From Pseudomonadota bacterium (GTDB lineage: Bacteria; Pseudomonadota; Gammaproteobacteria; Burkholderiales; SG8-39): DNA of 64,000 nt. The stretch spans positions 248,001 through 312,000 of the forward strand of contig CANGMI010000004.1 in NCBI GenBank assembly GCA_947455195.1. The letters are read 5' to 3'. Each line of letters begins with the position of its first letter. Within the stretch, counting starts at the first letter, position 1. Shown here piece by piece: positions 1 through 9,142 of this stretch. The notes beneath the pieces were generated by a model that saw only the letters and a program-made list of their open reading frames with translations, did not search any database and had not been told where the DNA came from. The translations under genes and the position numbers were made by a program.

Positions 1-1439
1 CCGCCATCGGCATCGATGCGTGCCCGCACCTGATCCTTGGGCGCCATGCCCCCCCCCGATGGTTCGACAAAGGTTGCGAGACCGATGCCGCGCAGTTGCC
101 CGCGTGCCTTCGATTCGTCACGACGAGCCTCGAATCCCGCCCAGTCGGCCAGTTCGAGCGCGCGCTCCAGCAGCGCGCCCGGATCGCCCGAGTCGTAGAC
201 ACACCCGGCCGGATTGGCAAACGGATAGGCATCGCGCGGAATGAAGTTGCGGCGACGGATCTCGGCCCGATCGAGCCCGAGCACTCGCGCGGCCTCGTCA
301 GCCAGCCGTTCGATGATGTAGGACGCCTCGGGGCGACCCGCTCCCCGATACGGGGTGTGAGGCACCATGTTGGTGAGGTAGAGCAGATGCCGGCCATAGC
401 CTGCCTGCATCCGATAGACGCCACCAAGCCCGGAGAAGCCATTCTGCATGTTCGTGTTCGGTCCGGCCCCCGACAGATAGGCACCCTCGTCGGTATGCCA
501 GAGCGCGCGCATGGCGAGGAACCGACCCGCATCGTCAAACGCAAGCTCGCCGTCGATCTCGAGCGCGCGGCCGTGATAGTCGGTGGCAAACGTTTCGGCG
601 CGCGTGGCAACCCACTTGATCGGCCGGCCAACACGCTTTGCTGCCCAGGCGAGAATGGCGTGGTCACAATAGGCTTGCGTACGAATACCGAAGCCCGCGC
701 CGACATCGAGCGCGTGAACACGAATCTGCGCCGGATTGACCCCCAGATTCACCGCGAGCCCCGGGCGAAAACCGGTCATGCCCTGATTGGTGACATGGAC
801 GTCCCAGGAATCGGTCGCAGCATCATGCGCAACCACACACGCACGCGGTTCCATCGGTACGCCGCTCACGCGCGGACTGATGACACGCAAGGTCACCACG
901 TGGGGCGCGCTCGCAAAAGCAGCGGCGGTCGCGGCCTCATCCCCGTAGGCCCAATCGAACACTCGATTGCCGGGTGCCTCCTCGTGAATGAGAACCGCGT
1001 CCGGGGCGGCGGCGGCGGTCACCGAGGTGATCGCCGGCAGATCCTCGTAGTCGACCAGGACACGCTCCGCGGCATCCAGCGCGATCGCCGCGGTCTCGGC
1101 CACCACCAGCGCCACTTCATGACCCACGTAGCGGACACGGTCGCGAGCGAAAGGCAGAAACGCCGGGACGATGATCGGCTTGCCGTCGCGGCCGGCCATC
1201 GGCACCCCGGTGCCCTGCCCCTTCAGTTCAGGCGCATCCGCTGCGCTGAAAACGCCGATCACGCCGGGCTGCGCAAGGGCATCACTCGCATCGATCGAGC
1301 GAATGATGGCGTGCGCACGATCGGCACGCACGAAATGGCCGTAGACCTGCCCGGGGAGGTCTACATCGCCCGTGTAACGACCGTGACCGGTGACCAGTCG
1401 CGCGTCCTCGCGCCGGCCCTTGAAAAGAGGTGCATTCAT
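1..1439 (-). CDS. Molybdenum hydroxylase large subunit (xanthine dehydrogenase/CoxL family), N-terminal part
   Basis: Partial gene: 479 codons are open from the ATG at 1439 and the frame leaves the window before a stop. The product begins like the molybdopterin-binding large subunit of the xanthine dehydrogenase/aldehyde oxidase/CO dehydrogenase family, with an a/b hammerhead domain (GHGRYTGDV at residues 18-26). The active-site loop reads PYRGAGR (363-369), which is the form II/aldehyde-oxidase-like pattern; form I CO dehydrogenase has a Cys-containing AYxCSFR loop. So this is probably a hydroxylase of an aldehyde or N-heteroaromatic and not a true CO dehydrogenase (inference). The ATG overlaps the TGA of the upstream hydroxyacid oxidase (ATGA), implying translational coupling. 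Small FeS and FAD subunits, if any, lie outside the window. Confidence 0.85.
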   Translation of the reverse strand, partial: MNAPLFKGRREDARLVTGHGRYTGDVDLPGQVYGHFVRADRAHAIIRSIDASDALAQPGVIGVFSAADAPELKGQGTGVPMAGRDGKPIIVPAFLPFARDRVRYVGHEVALVVAETAAIALDAAERVLVDYEDLPAITSVTAAAAPDAVLIHEEAPGNRVFDWAYGDEAATAAAFASAPHVVTLRVISPRVSGVPMEPRACVVAHDAATDSWDVHVTNQGMTGFRPGLAVNLGVNPAQIRVHALDVGAGFGIRTQAYCDHAILAWAAKRVGRPIKWVATRAETFATDYHGRALEIDGELAFDDAGRFLAMRALWHTDEGAYLSGAGPNTNMQNGFSGLGGVYRMQAGYGRHLLYLTNMVPHTPYRGAGRPEASYIIERLADEAARVLGLDRAEIRRRNFIPRDAYPFANPAGCVYDSGDPGALLERALELADWAGFEARRDESKARGQLRGIGLATFVEPSGGGMAPKDQVRARIDADG

Positions 1440-2623
1440 GCAATATGCGTCCGATTGAATTGTGAGACTTTCGCAACGCCCATGAGCAGCATGGCCGAGC
1501 GCATTTCATTGGCAAGCTGGCTGTATACCCCCTTGACACCAGCGGCGCCACCGGCAGCCAGCCCCCACAAGGCGGGCCGACCGATCGCCACGGCGGTGGC
1601 ACCCATCGACAACGCTTTTATCACGTCAATGCCCCGCCGGATACCACTGTCGAGCACCACGGGTACCCGACCATCCACCGCATCGACGGCACCCCTGAGC
1701 AGGCTGATCGAGGCCGGCACCCCATCCATCTGGCGCCCCCCGTGGTTCGACACCCAGATGCAGGCCGCACCCGCACCGAGGGCGGCCCGGATGTCATCCG
1801 GTTGCACGATGCCTTTCACCACCACCGGCAACCCCGAGGCCTCGCGCAGAAACCCGATGTCATCGAACGAGAGGTTGCGTCGCTGGTCGCGAAAGTTGCC
1901 ACGGCCACCGAGCGCTGGATCGTGATTGCCAGCACTGAAGTCGGGAGGAAATGGACGACCAAGCCGGACGAATTCATCACTCTGCCCCGGCCCGAGCGCA
2001 TCGGCGGTCAGCACGATCGCGCTGTAGCCCGCGGCGCGTGCGCGCTGCACCAGCCAGCGGTTGATCTCCATATCGCGGTTCATGTAGATCTGAAACCACT
2101 TCGGCGCCGGCGTTGCCCTCGCAATCTCCTCCATCGGGCGACTCGAAGCGCCCGAGGCGACGAACAGGGCCCCTGCCTGCCCGGTACCGCGGGCATTGGG
2201 AATCTCGGCGTTCACGTGGATCATGCCCTGCGCACCGGTGGGAGCAGTGAATATCGGCAAGGGCAAGTCAAGGTCGAGAAGGCGCGTCCGCAGATCGATC
2301 GATTCGGCAGCAATGCCCTGCAGGCGTCTTGGCATCAGCCGGTAGTCGGCAAACGCGCGCCGGTTTTCACGGTAGGTCCACCCGTCGCCGGCAGGCCCCA
2401 TGAAGGCAAAACGCCCCGGGGGAAGAATACGACGGGCCTCCTCCTCGAGTTGCTCGATGTTGACGATGCTGATTTCACCCTCGGCAGTGCTTGCCTTGCC
2501 CGCATCGGTGGCAGCGGCACCCGGCGCCGGGTGCTGGGCAACGGCCCCACCCGTGGGCAGCAGCGGGGTCGTGAGGGCGGCAGCGGCGGCTACCGAATGC
2601 AGCATGAATCGTCGTCTGGACAT
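1436..2623 (-). CDS. Tat-exported FMN-dependent 2-hydroxyacid oxidase/dehydrogenase
   Basis: A 395-residue protein of the LldD/glycolate oxidase family, which oxidises L-2-hydroxyacids to 2-oxoacids with FMN. The family active-site signature SNHGGRQ lies at 292-298 (catalytic His295) and the FMN-binding lysine segment VVVKG at 267-271. The start at 2623 is chosen because an AAGGAGGAG ribosome site sits 3 bases upstream and because the N-terminus then reads MSRRRFM followed by an Ala-rich stretch ending near AVAQ: a twin-arginine signal peptide, unusual in a family that is mostly cytoplasmic or inner-membrane. Its stop overlaps the start of the molybdenum hydroxylase gene. Export of the folded flavoprotein to the periplasm is inferred; the substrate is unknown. 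Confidence 0.85.
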   Translation of the reverse strand: MSRRRFMLHSVAAAAALTTPLLPTGGAVAQHPAPGAAATDAGKASTAEGEISIVNIEQLEEEARRILPPGRFAFMGPAGDGWTYRENRRAFADYRLMPRRLQGIAAESIDLRTRLLDLDLPLPIFTAPTGAQGMIHVNAEIPNARGTGQAGALFVASGASSRPMEEIARATPAPKWFQIYMNRDMEINRWLVQRARAAGYSAIVLTADALGPGQSDEFVRLGRPFPPDFSAGNHDPALGGRGNFRDQRRNLSFDDIGFLREASGLPVVVKGIVQPDDIRAALGAGAACIWVSNHGGRQMDGVPASISLLRGAVDAVDGRVPVVLDSGIRRGIDVIKALSMGATAVAIGRPALWGLAAGGAAGVKGVYSQLANEMRSAMLLMGVAKVSQFNRTHIA

Positions 2624-2835
2624 GTCTCCTCCTTGTGACGGGACGTTCCACGCCCCTTTTTCAGGCCGTGTGGCGCATCGAAACGCACCGTCAAAGCCGT
2701 CAATCGTGTCAACATAACGCGTGGCCGTGTGCATTGCAAAGCCCAAGGCGCATAATCACGATCGTCCGGTTTCCTTCCAGGCACGCGCCCCCGGGGAACC
2801 GACAACAAAAAAAGCAAAGGCCCAGGAGTTTCGAC

Positions 2836-3567
2836 ATGGCGGACATGCGCGCGCGCGACGACGCATTCTTCAAGCAGGTGTTTCGAAAGACGCCTGCGGG
2901 ACAGAGTGAGGTCATCCACCGCAGTTCGACTGACCTGCCGCAGCGGGTACGTACCTTGCTCGTCATGGTCGACGGCAGAACCACGGCAGAAGCCCTGCTT
3001 GCTCGGCTGGCTGCGTTGCAGATCACCGACGCGGCGTTTCAACTGCTCGTGGATCGTGGTTTGGTCGAGCCTGCGAGCGCGCCGGCTGGCGTCTTCAATG
3101 CGGTCCCGTCAACAGGGATGCCCGGCGACCTTCGCGGACCGGCCTCGGCCTTCTTGGGGCCATCAACCGTCATGCCCGGGCAATTTCGACGTCCCCTCCC
3201 TGCGTCGCCCGCGCCGATGGAGGCTTCACCCGCACCCTCGAGCCAAGGCCCCGCCGCGGTTGGTCGCGCATCCGGCGCACCCGATACCGAATCTCGCCCT
3301 GCCGGCACGACGGCACCCCGGGAACGCGCACCGATCACCCAGGTGCCACCGGAGATTCGCAAGCAGGAACTCTACGAGTTCTTCACCCAGACCATTCGCG
3401 AATTGCTGGGTCTGCGGGGATATCTGTTGCAACTCACCGTGGAACGCGCGGACAGCATCGAGGACTTTCGCGAGATCCGCGATCGCTTTCTGATTGCGCT
3501 CGAGAAATCCAAAGGGCCCGAGATCGCTCGCGCACTGCGCGAGCGCATTGACCGGATGCTGCGCTGA
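2836..3567 (+). CDS. Conserved hypothetical protein, three-part architecture
   Basis: I do not recognise a named family. The 243-residue product has an N-terminal segment (about 1-75) with winged-helix-like spacing, a long Pro/Ala/Gly-rich linker (about 76-165) and a helical C-terminal segment (about 170-243) rich in charged residues (RDRFLIALEKSKG near 213-225). No signal peptide or membrane segment is visible. The start is set by an AGGAG site at 2821-2825; an in-frame upstream extension to 2635 has no such site and looks non-coding. It is convergent with acs and separated from it by a hairpin terminator. A regulatory or scaffolding role is only a guess. Confidence 0.7.
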   Translation: MADMRARDDAFFKQVFRKTPAGQSEVIHRSSTDLPQRVRTLLVMVDGRTTAEALLARLAALQITDAAFQLLVDRGLVEPASAPAGVFNAVPSTGMPGDLRGPASAFLGPSTVMPGQFRRPLPASPAPMEASPAPSSQGPAAVGRASGAPDTESRPAGTTAPRERAPITQVPPEIRKQELYEFFTQTIRELLGLRGYLLQLTVERADSIEDFREIRDRFLIALEKSKGPEIARALRERIDRMLR

Positions 3568-3574
3568 TCCGCCC

Positions 3575-3602
3575 GGGCGCCGCTCCGAAACACGCGGCGC
3601 CC
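3575..3602. terminator. Bidirectional hairpin terminator between convergent genes
   Basis: Perfect 9-bp GC-rich inverted repeat, GGGCGCCGC and GCGGCGCCC, with a 10-base loop, placed between the stop of the hypothetical gene and the stop of acs. No clear U-tract follows on either side, so efficiency is uncertain. Confidence 0.55.
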
Positions 3603-3620
3603 GCTCAGGCTCGACTCCGA

Positions 3621-5603
3621 TCAGGTCGGCAGTTTCAACTGATCGAGGATGGCCGGATTCTCCAGTGTCGACACATCCTGCGTGATCTCCTCACCCTTGG
3701 CGAGGGAGCGCAGCAGGCGCCGCATGATCTTCCCCGAGCGGGTCTTGGGCAGGTTGTCGCCGAAGCGAATCTCCTTCGGCTTGGCAATCGGACCGATTTC
3801 CTTGCCCACCCAGTCACGCAGCACCTGAGCGATGCGACGTGCCTCGTCGCCTGTGGGTCGTGCACCCTTGGTGACTACGAATGCCACCACAGCCTCCCCA
3901 GTCAGGTCGTCCGGGCGTCCGACCACGGCGGCTTCAGCGACGAGTTCGGTATTGGCCACCAATGCCGACTCGATCTCCATCGTACCCAGGCGGTGCCCGG
4001 ACACGTTGAGCACGTCATCGATCCGGCCCATGATCCAGAAGTATCCGTCCAGGTCGCGGTTGGCGCCATCACCGGCGAGGTAGTAACGCCCCTGAAAGTC
4101 CTCGGGGTAGTAACTCTTGCGAAAACGATCGGGATCCCCCCAGATCGTGCGGATCATGGAGGGCCAGGGTTTCTTGATGACCAGAATGCCACCCTTGCCG
4201 TTTTCCACATCCTGTCCGGTTTCATCGACGATGGCCGCAGCGATACCGGGCAGTGGCAAGGTGCATGACCCGGGCTTCAGAGCCGTGGCCCCCGGCAATG
4301 GGGTGATCATGTGGCCACCCGTTTCCGTCTGCCACCAGGTATCGACGATCGGGCAGCGACCCCCACCGACCTGGGTGTGGTACCACATCCACGCTTCCGG
4401 GTTGATCGGCTCACCGACCGACCCAAGGAGCCGCAGCGAGTCGAGGCGGTAGTGTCGCGGATGGCTCGTCGGCGTGCCTTCGGCAGCCTTGATCAGTGAT
4501 CGGATGGCGGTAGGCGCCGTGTAGAAGATGCTGACCCGGTGCTCGTCGATCATCTTCCAGAATCTTCCGGCATCGGGCCAGGTGGGAACGCCCTCGAAGA
4601 TGACCTGAGTCGCGCCGACCGCCAGCGGTCCGTAGGCGATATACGTGTGCCCGGTAACCCAGCCGACATCGGCCGTGCACCAGAAGATGTCATCGGGCTT
4701 GATGTCGAAGGTCCAGCGCATCGTCAGCATCGCGTGCAGCAGGTAGCCGCCAGTCGAATGCTGCACGCCCTTGGGCTTGCCGGTACTGCCCGACGTGTAG
4801 AGGATGAAGAGCGGATGCTCGGCCCCGACCCACTCGGGCTCGCAGACGCTCGGTTGCCCGGCGACAACCGCCGACCAGTCGTGATCTCGCCCGGGGACCA
4901 TGTCGATGGAAGCCCCGGTGCGCCGGTAGACGATCACCGCCTTGATCGATTCGCAGCCACCGAAAGCCAGGGCCTCGTCAATCGCCGGCTTGAGGGGAAT
5001 CTGCTTGCCGCCGCGCAGTTGGCCATCGGCCGTGATGACCGCAGTGGCGCCCGCATCGAGGATGCGCTCGTGCACGCTCTTCGAAGAAAAACCGCCGAAC
5101 ACCACCGAGTGCGTTGCGCCGATGCGGGCACAGGCCTGCATCGCGACCACGGCTTCGATCGACATCGGCATGTAGATCAACACCCGCTCACCCGAGGCGA
5201 GTCCGAGCGAGCGCAATCCGTTGGCGAACTGGCACACCCGCGCATGGAGGTCGCGATAGGTGACCGTACTCACCTTGCCATCGTCAGCCTCGAAGCGAAT
5301 TGCAACCTTGTCGGGCTGAGTCTGCAGGTGTCGATCAAGACAGTTGTACGAGGCGTTGAGCAGGCCGTCATCAAACCACTTGAAGAATGGCGCATTCGAT
5401 GCGTCGAGCGTGCGGGTGAACGGGCGTTGCCAGATGAGATGCTCGCGCGCCTGACGCGCCCAGAAGCCCTCGTGGTCACGATCGGCTTCCTCGCACAGAG
5501 CGTTGTAGGCATCCATGCCCGACACGTTCGCATTGCGATGCATCGCTTCAGGCGGCGCGAAACGCCGCGTCTCGTGCATTACGGTTTCGATGGTCGATGC
5601 CAT
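3621..5603 (-). CDS. acs: Acetyl-coenzyme A synthetase
   Basis: AMP-forming acetyl-CoA synthetase, 660 residues, the usual size. It activates acetate to acetyl-CoA through acetyl-AMP in the cytoplasm. The adenylate-forming P-loop [12 protein letters not shown] is at 269-280. The acyl-pocket motif WWQTETG is present, with the Trp pair typical of acetate-specific enzymes. The C-terminal motif [12 protein letters not shown] (618-629) carries the catalytic Lys625 that is reversibly acetylated in homologues. The start at 5603 follows a GAGGGGG site at 5619-5613; the frame continues upstream without another good start. The gene is divergent from fumarase, so a 179-bp region probably holds both promoters. 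A close paralogue, prpE, lies about 4 kb away; pocket residues and length separate the two. Confidence 0.93.
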   Translation of the reverse strand: MASTIETVMHETRRFAPPEAMHRNANVSGMDAYNALCEEADRDHEGFWARQAREHLIWQRPFTRTLDASNAPFFKWFDDGLLNASYNCLDRHLQTQPDKVAIRFEADDGKVSTVTYRDLHARVCQFANGLRSLGLASGERVLIYMPMSIEAVVAMQACARIGATHSVVFGGFSSKSVHERILDAGATAVITADGQLRGGKQIPLKPAIDEALAFGGCESIKAVIVYRRTGASIDMVPGRDHDWSAVVAGQPSVCEPEWVGAEHPLFILYTSGSTGKPKGVQHSTGGYLLHAMLTMRWTFDIKPDDIFWCTADVGWVTGHTYIAYGPLAVGATQVIFEGVPTWPDAGRFWKMIDEHRVSIFYTAPTAIRSLIKAAEGTPTSHPRHYRLDSLRLLGSVGEPINPEAWMWYHTQVGGGRCPIVDTWWQTETGGHMITPLPGATALKPGSCTLPLPGIAAAIVDETGQDVENGKGGILVIKKPWPSMIRTIWGDPDRFRKSYYPEDFQGRYYLAGDGANRDLDGYFWIMGRIDDVLNVSGHRLGTMEIESALVANTELVAEAAVVGRPDDLTGEAVVAFVVTKGARPTGDEARRIAQVLRDWVGKEIGPIAKPKEIRFGDNLPKTRSGKIMRRLLRSLAKGEEITQDVSTLENPAILDQLKLPT

Positions 5604-5782
5604 GTCTCTGTCCCCCTCGGCGATGAACGTTCTGTGAAGCAAGTTTATCGCAGCCGGCGCGCAAATCGGTGCTCGCGTTTCCTCGAAGTGCGGGGCGCCC
5701 TCGCGCACGCACAGGCTAGAATCCGGGTTTTGAACCTTGCACCTGCGCCGTACTGCCGCAGGCGCACAGCCCCGGGAACACC

Positions 5783-7309
5783 ATGACGACCATCCGCCAG
5801 GAAGACCTGATCCGCAGCGTCGCTGACGCGCTCCAGTTCATCTCCTACTATCACCCGCGGGACTACATCCAGCATCTTGCCCGCGCCTACGAGCGCGAGC
5901 AGGCACCGGCCGCGCGTGACGCCATCGCGCAGATCCTCACCAACTCGCGCATGTGCGCTGAAGGTCAGCGACCCATCTGCCAGGACACGGGCATCGTCAA
6001 CGTGTTCGTGAAAGTCGGCATGGGCGTGCGCTTCGAAGGGTTCTCGGGCTCACTGGCCGACGCGATCAATGCGGGGGTGCGCGAGGCTTACCTCAACCCC
6101 GACAACCCGCTGCGCGGTTCGGTCCTCGCCGACCCGATCTTCACCCGCAAGAACACCCGCGACAACACCCCGGCCGTCATCCATGTCGAACTGGTTGAAG
6201 GCAGCACGGTCGAAGTCACCGTGGCAGCCAAGGGGGGCGGCTCGGAGAACAAGTCGAAGTTCGCCATGCTCAACCCGTCCGAGTCGATCGTCGACTGGGT
6301 GTTGAAGACCGTTCCGACCATGGGCGCCGGCTGGTGCCCGCCAGGCATGCTGGGAATCGGTGTCGGGGGTACGGCCGAGAAGGCAATGCTCATGGCCAAG
6401 GAATCGCTGATGGACCCCCTCGACATGCATGAACTGCTCGAGCGCGGACCGCAAAACCCGATCGAGGAAATGCGCATCGAACTCTTCACCCGGGTCAATG
6501 CCCTCGGCATTGGTGCACAAGGGCTGGGTGGGCTCTCCACGGTTCTGGACATCAAGATCCGCGACTACCCCACGCATGCAGCCTCCAAGCCCGTGGCAAT
6601 GATTCCGAATTGTGCCGCTACCCGCCATGCGCACTTCGTGCTCGACGGCTCCGGGCCGGCCTTGCTCGAGCGTCCGAGCCTCGCCGACTGGCCCCAGGTC
6701 ACCTGGACCCCGAGCGCGCAATCACGTCGGGTCAATCTCGACACGCTCGACGCTGCCGAAGTGGCGACCTGGAAGCCGGGCGAGACGCTCCTGCTTTCGG
6801 GCCGCATGCTCACGGGCCGCGATGCGGCACACAAGCGCATCACCGACATGCTCGCGCGGGGTGAGTCGCTGCCGGTCGACTTTCGCAATCGGGTCATCTA
6901 CTACGTCGGCCCGGTAGATCCCGTACGCGACGAAGCCGTCGGCCCGGCCGGCCCGACAACGGCCACGCGCATGGACATGTTTACGGAAGCCATGCTGGCC
7001 GGAACCGGCCTTGTCGCCATGATCGGAAAGGCCGAACGCGGACCGGTGGCGATCGAGGCCATCCGCAAGCACAAGGCGGCCTACCTGATGGCCGTCGGCG
7101 GCGCCGCCTACCTCGTCTCCAAGGCGATCCGAACTGCCCGCGTCATCGGGTTCGAAGACCTCGGCATGGAAGCCATCTATGAGTTCGAAGTGGTCGACAT
7201 GCCGGTCACGGTAGCCGTCGATGCACAGGGCACTTCGGTACACACCACCGGCCCGGCCGAATGGCAGAAACGCATCCGCGAGTTCAAGATTCCGGTGAAC
7301 GTCGCCTGA
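5783..7309 (+). CDS. fumA: Class I (iron-sulfur) fumarate hydratase
   Basis: A 508-residue class I fumarase, interconverting fumarate and malate with a [4Fe-4S] cluster. Three cysteines fall in the conserved contexts of the known cluster ligands: PICQDTG (Cys66), GWCPPG (Cys185) and NCAATRH (Cys277). Both the alpha (N-terminal) and beta (C-terminal, about 290-508) domains are fused in one chain, as in FumA/FumB. A TAGAAT -10-like hexamer at 5717-5722 lies upstream, but no good -35 accompanies it. The stop nearly touches the stop of the convergent downstream gene (one base between them). No class II fumC is seen in the window. Confidence 0.93.
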   Translation: MTTIRQEDLIRSVADALQFISYYHPRDYIQHLARAYEREQAPAARDAIAQILTNSRMCAEGQRPICQDTGIVNVFVKVGMGVRFEGFSGSLADAINAGVREAYLNPDNPLRGSVLADPIFTRKNTRDNTPAVIHVELVEGSTVEVTVAAKGGGSENKSKFAMLNPSESIVDWVLKTVPTMGAGWCPPGMLGIGVGGTAEKAMLMAKESLMDPLDMHELLERGPQNPIEEMRIELFTRVNALGIGAQGLGGLSTVLDIKIRDYPTHAASKPVAMIPNCAATRHAHFVLDGSGPALLERPSLADWPQVTWTPSAQSRRVNLDTLDAAEVATWKPGETLLLSGRMLTGRDAAHKRITDMLARGESLPVDFRNRVIYYVGPVDPVRDEAVGPAGPTTATRMDMFTEAMLAGTGLVAMIGKAERGPVAIEAIRKHKAAYLMAVGGAAYLVSKAIRTARVIGFEDLGMEAIYEFEVVDMPVTVAVDAQGTSVHTTGPAEWQKRIREFKIPVNVA

Positions 7310-7310
7310 C

Positions 7311-7967
7311 TCAGACCACCTGCACGGGCGGGTGGGCGTAATGCAGGGGTGCCGTGCGCATGATGACGGCATTGATGGCCGGAAAGAACTGGCCTGCCAG
7401 ATCGAAGCGGGCCGCAATGGCCATGTCGACATCCATGAAGGGCTGCGCAGGCAGCCCGATCGGCAGACCCAGTGCGCGCACCCAGTAGGCCCCGACATGA
7501 AAGTTCAGGGCTGCCGCGGCGGCGTTGCCGTCAGACACGTGGCGAAGGGCTTCCTCGTAGCTCGACGTGAGAAGCAGGCGAACCGACGGATAGTTCGCGG
7601 TCAGAAGGGCCGCAAGCGGCCCGCGTCGGGGCGTTGCGACCAGACGATCGGCCATCGAGGCAATATCGCCTGAGGCACCAACTCGCCCGTCAAGCGGCAG
7701 AAAAAGCGCCGTGCCCGATCGGAGAACGGGCAGTGAGAAGGCGAGCGAGGAGGCACGCTGCGGAAGAATGCCCTTGAAGGCGATAAGATCGATGTCGCCC
7801 GCCGCCAGGGCGGCTTCGATCGCCTCGTTGGAGTACGGGTGGAACGAGGGCTGAAAACCAGCCTGCGAGATCAGGAGACGTACCCGCTCGATGAGTGGCC
7901 CTTGAGGCTGCCCGCCTTCCATCCAGGCCAGTGGCCTGAACGGCTGATCGAAACCCACACGCAGCAT
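7311..7967 (-). CDS. Solute-binding-protein-like domain protein without signal peptide
   Basis: About 218 residues with the type 2 periplasmic-binding fold seen in ABC transporter or phosphonate/amino-acid receptors: an N-terminal beta strand MLRVGFDQPF, then RLLISQAGFQPSF, and a dipeptide-spaced segment GDIDLIAFKG that is typical of the ligand cleft. The start at 7967 is chosen because GGAGGG lies 7-8 bases upstream; ATGs at 7973 and 7982 overlap that site. No export signal is visible with this start, so the protein may be cytoplasmic, or a sensor-type use of the fold. No permease or ATPase gene is adjacent. Confidence 0.6.
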   Translation of the reverse strand: MLRVGFDQPFRPLAWMEGGQPQGPLIERVRLLISQAGFQPSFHPYSNEAIEAALAAGDIDLIAFKGILPQRASSLAFSLPVLRSGTALFLPLDGRVGASGDIASMADRLVATPRRGPLAALLTANYPSVRLLLTSSYEEALRHVSDGNAAAAALNFHVGAYWVRALGLPIGLPAQPFMDVDMAIAARFDLAGQFFPAINAVIMRTAPLHYAHPPVQVV

Positions 7968-8116
7968 GAGCATTCCCTCCATCGTCGTCTGGCCGGACGA
8001 GCGTGTCACCTCGACCGCCCCCACGATACAGCATAAACACCCCGGCGCCCTGACACAGGTCGACGCGCGGACCGACCTGCACCGGGACCGCTGGGTCACC
8101 GACCCGCGGTGGATTG

Positions 8117-8626
8117 TCAGCGCTTCTTTGCCAGAATCGTGCCGCGGCAGGAGCTGGCGCCGCACAGGCACTGGTAGCGCTTCTTCACAGCCGGCGTATG
8201 TCGCTCCTCGAGCTGGATGTTGTAATCATAGGTGAGTTCCTCCCCTGCCCGAATGGCGCGCTTCGCCTCGATGAAGATGCGATCACCATCACTGGACACT
8301 TCGCAGTTGGGGTCACAGCCATGATTGATCCAGCGCGAGGAGTTGCCACCGCGATTGGCGTCGATCACACGATCGTCATCAATCTCGAACAGGAAGGTGT
8401 GGTTCTGCGCCTCTTCGTTCCCGTCATCGGGATAGCGACGCCACACCTCCTCCCAGGTGATCACCTCACCCACATACTCGATGATCCGGGTGCCTTTGGG
8501 AATGCGCTGAAGCGCAAACCCACCCTTGCCATGCAGGCCGGATCGTCGAACGATGAACAGACGGCCTCTGGGCACAGGGGCCGCATGCGTCAGCGCCCTG
8601 CGCGCGGAGGGCTTGCCTGATGCCAT
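8117..8626 (-). CDS. SET-domain protein-lysine methyltransferase
   Basis: A compact 169-residue SET protein. The hallmark motifs are in order: GLHGKGGFA (30-38), EYVGEV (50-55), NHGCDPNCE (101-109, the pseudoknot and AdoMet site) and YDYN (133-136). A post-SET zinc motif follows (Cys153, Cys155, Cys160), which normally pairs with a Cys of the NHGC region. SET enzymes transfer methyl groups from S-adenosylmethionine to protein lysines; the bacterial target is unknown. The start at 8626 gives a 10-base gap to the upstream GlcG-like gene. Upstream in-frame Met codons would overlap that gene. Confidence 0.85.
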   Translation of the reverse strand: MASGKPSARRALTHAAPVPRGRLFIVRRSGLHGKGGFALQRIPKGTRIIEYVGEVITWEEVWRRYPDDGNEEAQNHTFLFEIDDDRVIDANRGGNSSRWINHGCDPNCEVSSDGDRIFIEAKRAIRAGEELTYDYNIQLEERHTPAVKKRYQCLCGASSCRGTILAKKR

Positions 8627-8636
8627 CGAGTCGCGT

Positions 8637-9038
8637 TCAGAGGCCGAGCGCGGCAATTCCCGCCGCGGCAATCTGCTCATCTTCGTGCGACTGGACACCC
8701 GACACACCGACGCCGCCGATGCGTATCCCTTCAGCGATGATCGGCATCCCGCCCTGCACCGGCAGCACCGGCATGCCGAGCATGCCCAGGCGGCCTTCCT
8801 TGATCCGGTCTTCCCACGTCCGCGAGGGACGGCCGGTCAGCGCAGCCGTGCGGCCCTTGCCCGTGGCGATTTCGCTGGTCAGCGCATTGGCACCATCCAT
8901 GCGGAACAGGTGCAGGAGGATGCCGCCATCATCGAGAATGGCGACAGTCACCTGCCAGTTGTTCTTGCGCGCCTCGGCCTCGCAGGCAGCGGCAATCGTC
9001 TTGCAGTCATCGAGGGTCAGCATCTGACGGGTCTTCAT
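8637..9038 (-). CDS. GlcG/HbpS family protein
   Basis: A 133-residue protein of the GlcG/HbpS (DUF336) family: TVAILDDGGILLHLFRMD (32-49) and the Gly-rich tail IGGVGVSG with HEDEQIA are characteristic. Members bind haem or small ligands and often sit beside glycolate or aromatic catabolism genes; the precise role is generally unknown. ATG at 9038 is preferred to the in-frame GTG at 9041 because AGGAG lies 5 bases upstream of the ATG. An 18-bp perfect palindrome (9055-9072) sits just upstream. A second family member lies at 34044-34481. Confidence 0.8.
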   Translation of the reverse strand: MKTRQMLTLDDCKTIAAACEAEARKNNWQVTVAILDDGGILLHLFRMDGANALTSEIATGKGRTAALTGRPSRTWEDRIKEGRLGMLGMPVLPVQGGMPIIAEGIRIGGVGVSGVQSHEDEQIAAAGIAALGL

Positions 9039-9054
9039 CACATCTCCTGGTAGT

Positions 9055-9072
9055 CGCCTGAACGTTCAGGCG
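9055..9072. repeat. Perfect 18-bp palindrome upstream of GlcG-like gene
   Basis: CGCCTGAACGTTCAGGCG is fully self-complementary and ends 16 bp before the GlcG-like start codon. It may be a dimeric repressor site or the second hairpin of a prpE terminator (7-bp stem, ACGT loop). The sequence alone does not decide. Confidence 0.5.
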
Positions 9073-9082
9073 CGAATGGGTC

Positions 9083-9099
9083 GGCCCGACACGCGGGCC
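9083..9099 (-). terminator. Hairpin downstream of prpE
   Basis: GGCCCG and CGGGCC form a 6-bp all-GC stem with a 5-base loop, 44 bp beyond the prpE stop in the direction of transcription's template neighbourhood and upstream of the GlcG-like gene. It lacks a T-run. Because prpE reads leftward and ends at 9143, this hairpin lies immediately after it. Confidence 0.35.
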
Positions 9100-9142
9100 C
9101 GGGTCAATCGGATGGCCACACTGCGCCGCGCCCGCGAGCGCA

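Noticed and set aside
96-1925. Open frame of 609 codons on the plus strand
   Set aside because: It is antisense to the molybdenum hydroxylase and the FMN oxidase, both of which show clear family motifs.
5717-5722. TAGAAT as a promoter for the fumarase gene
   Set aside because: The -10-like hexamer is good, but no -35 fits at 16-18 bp; kept only as a remark.
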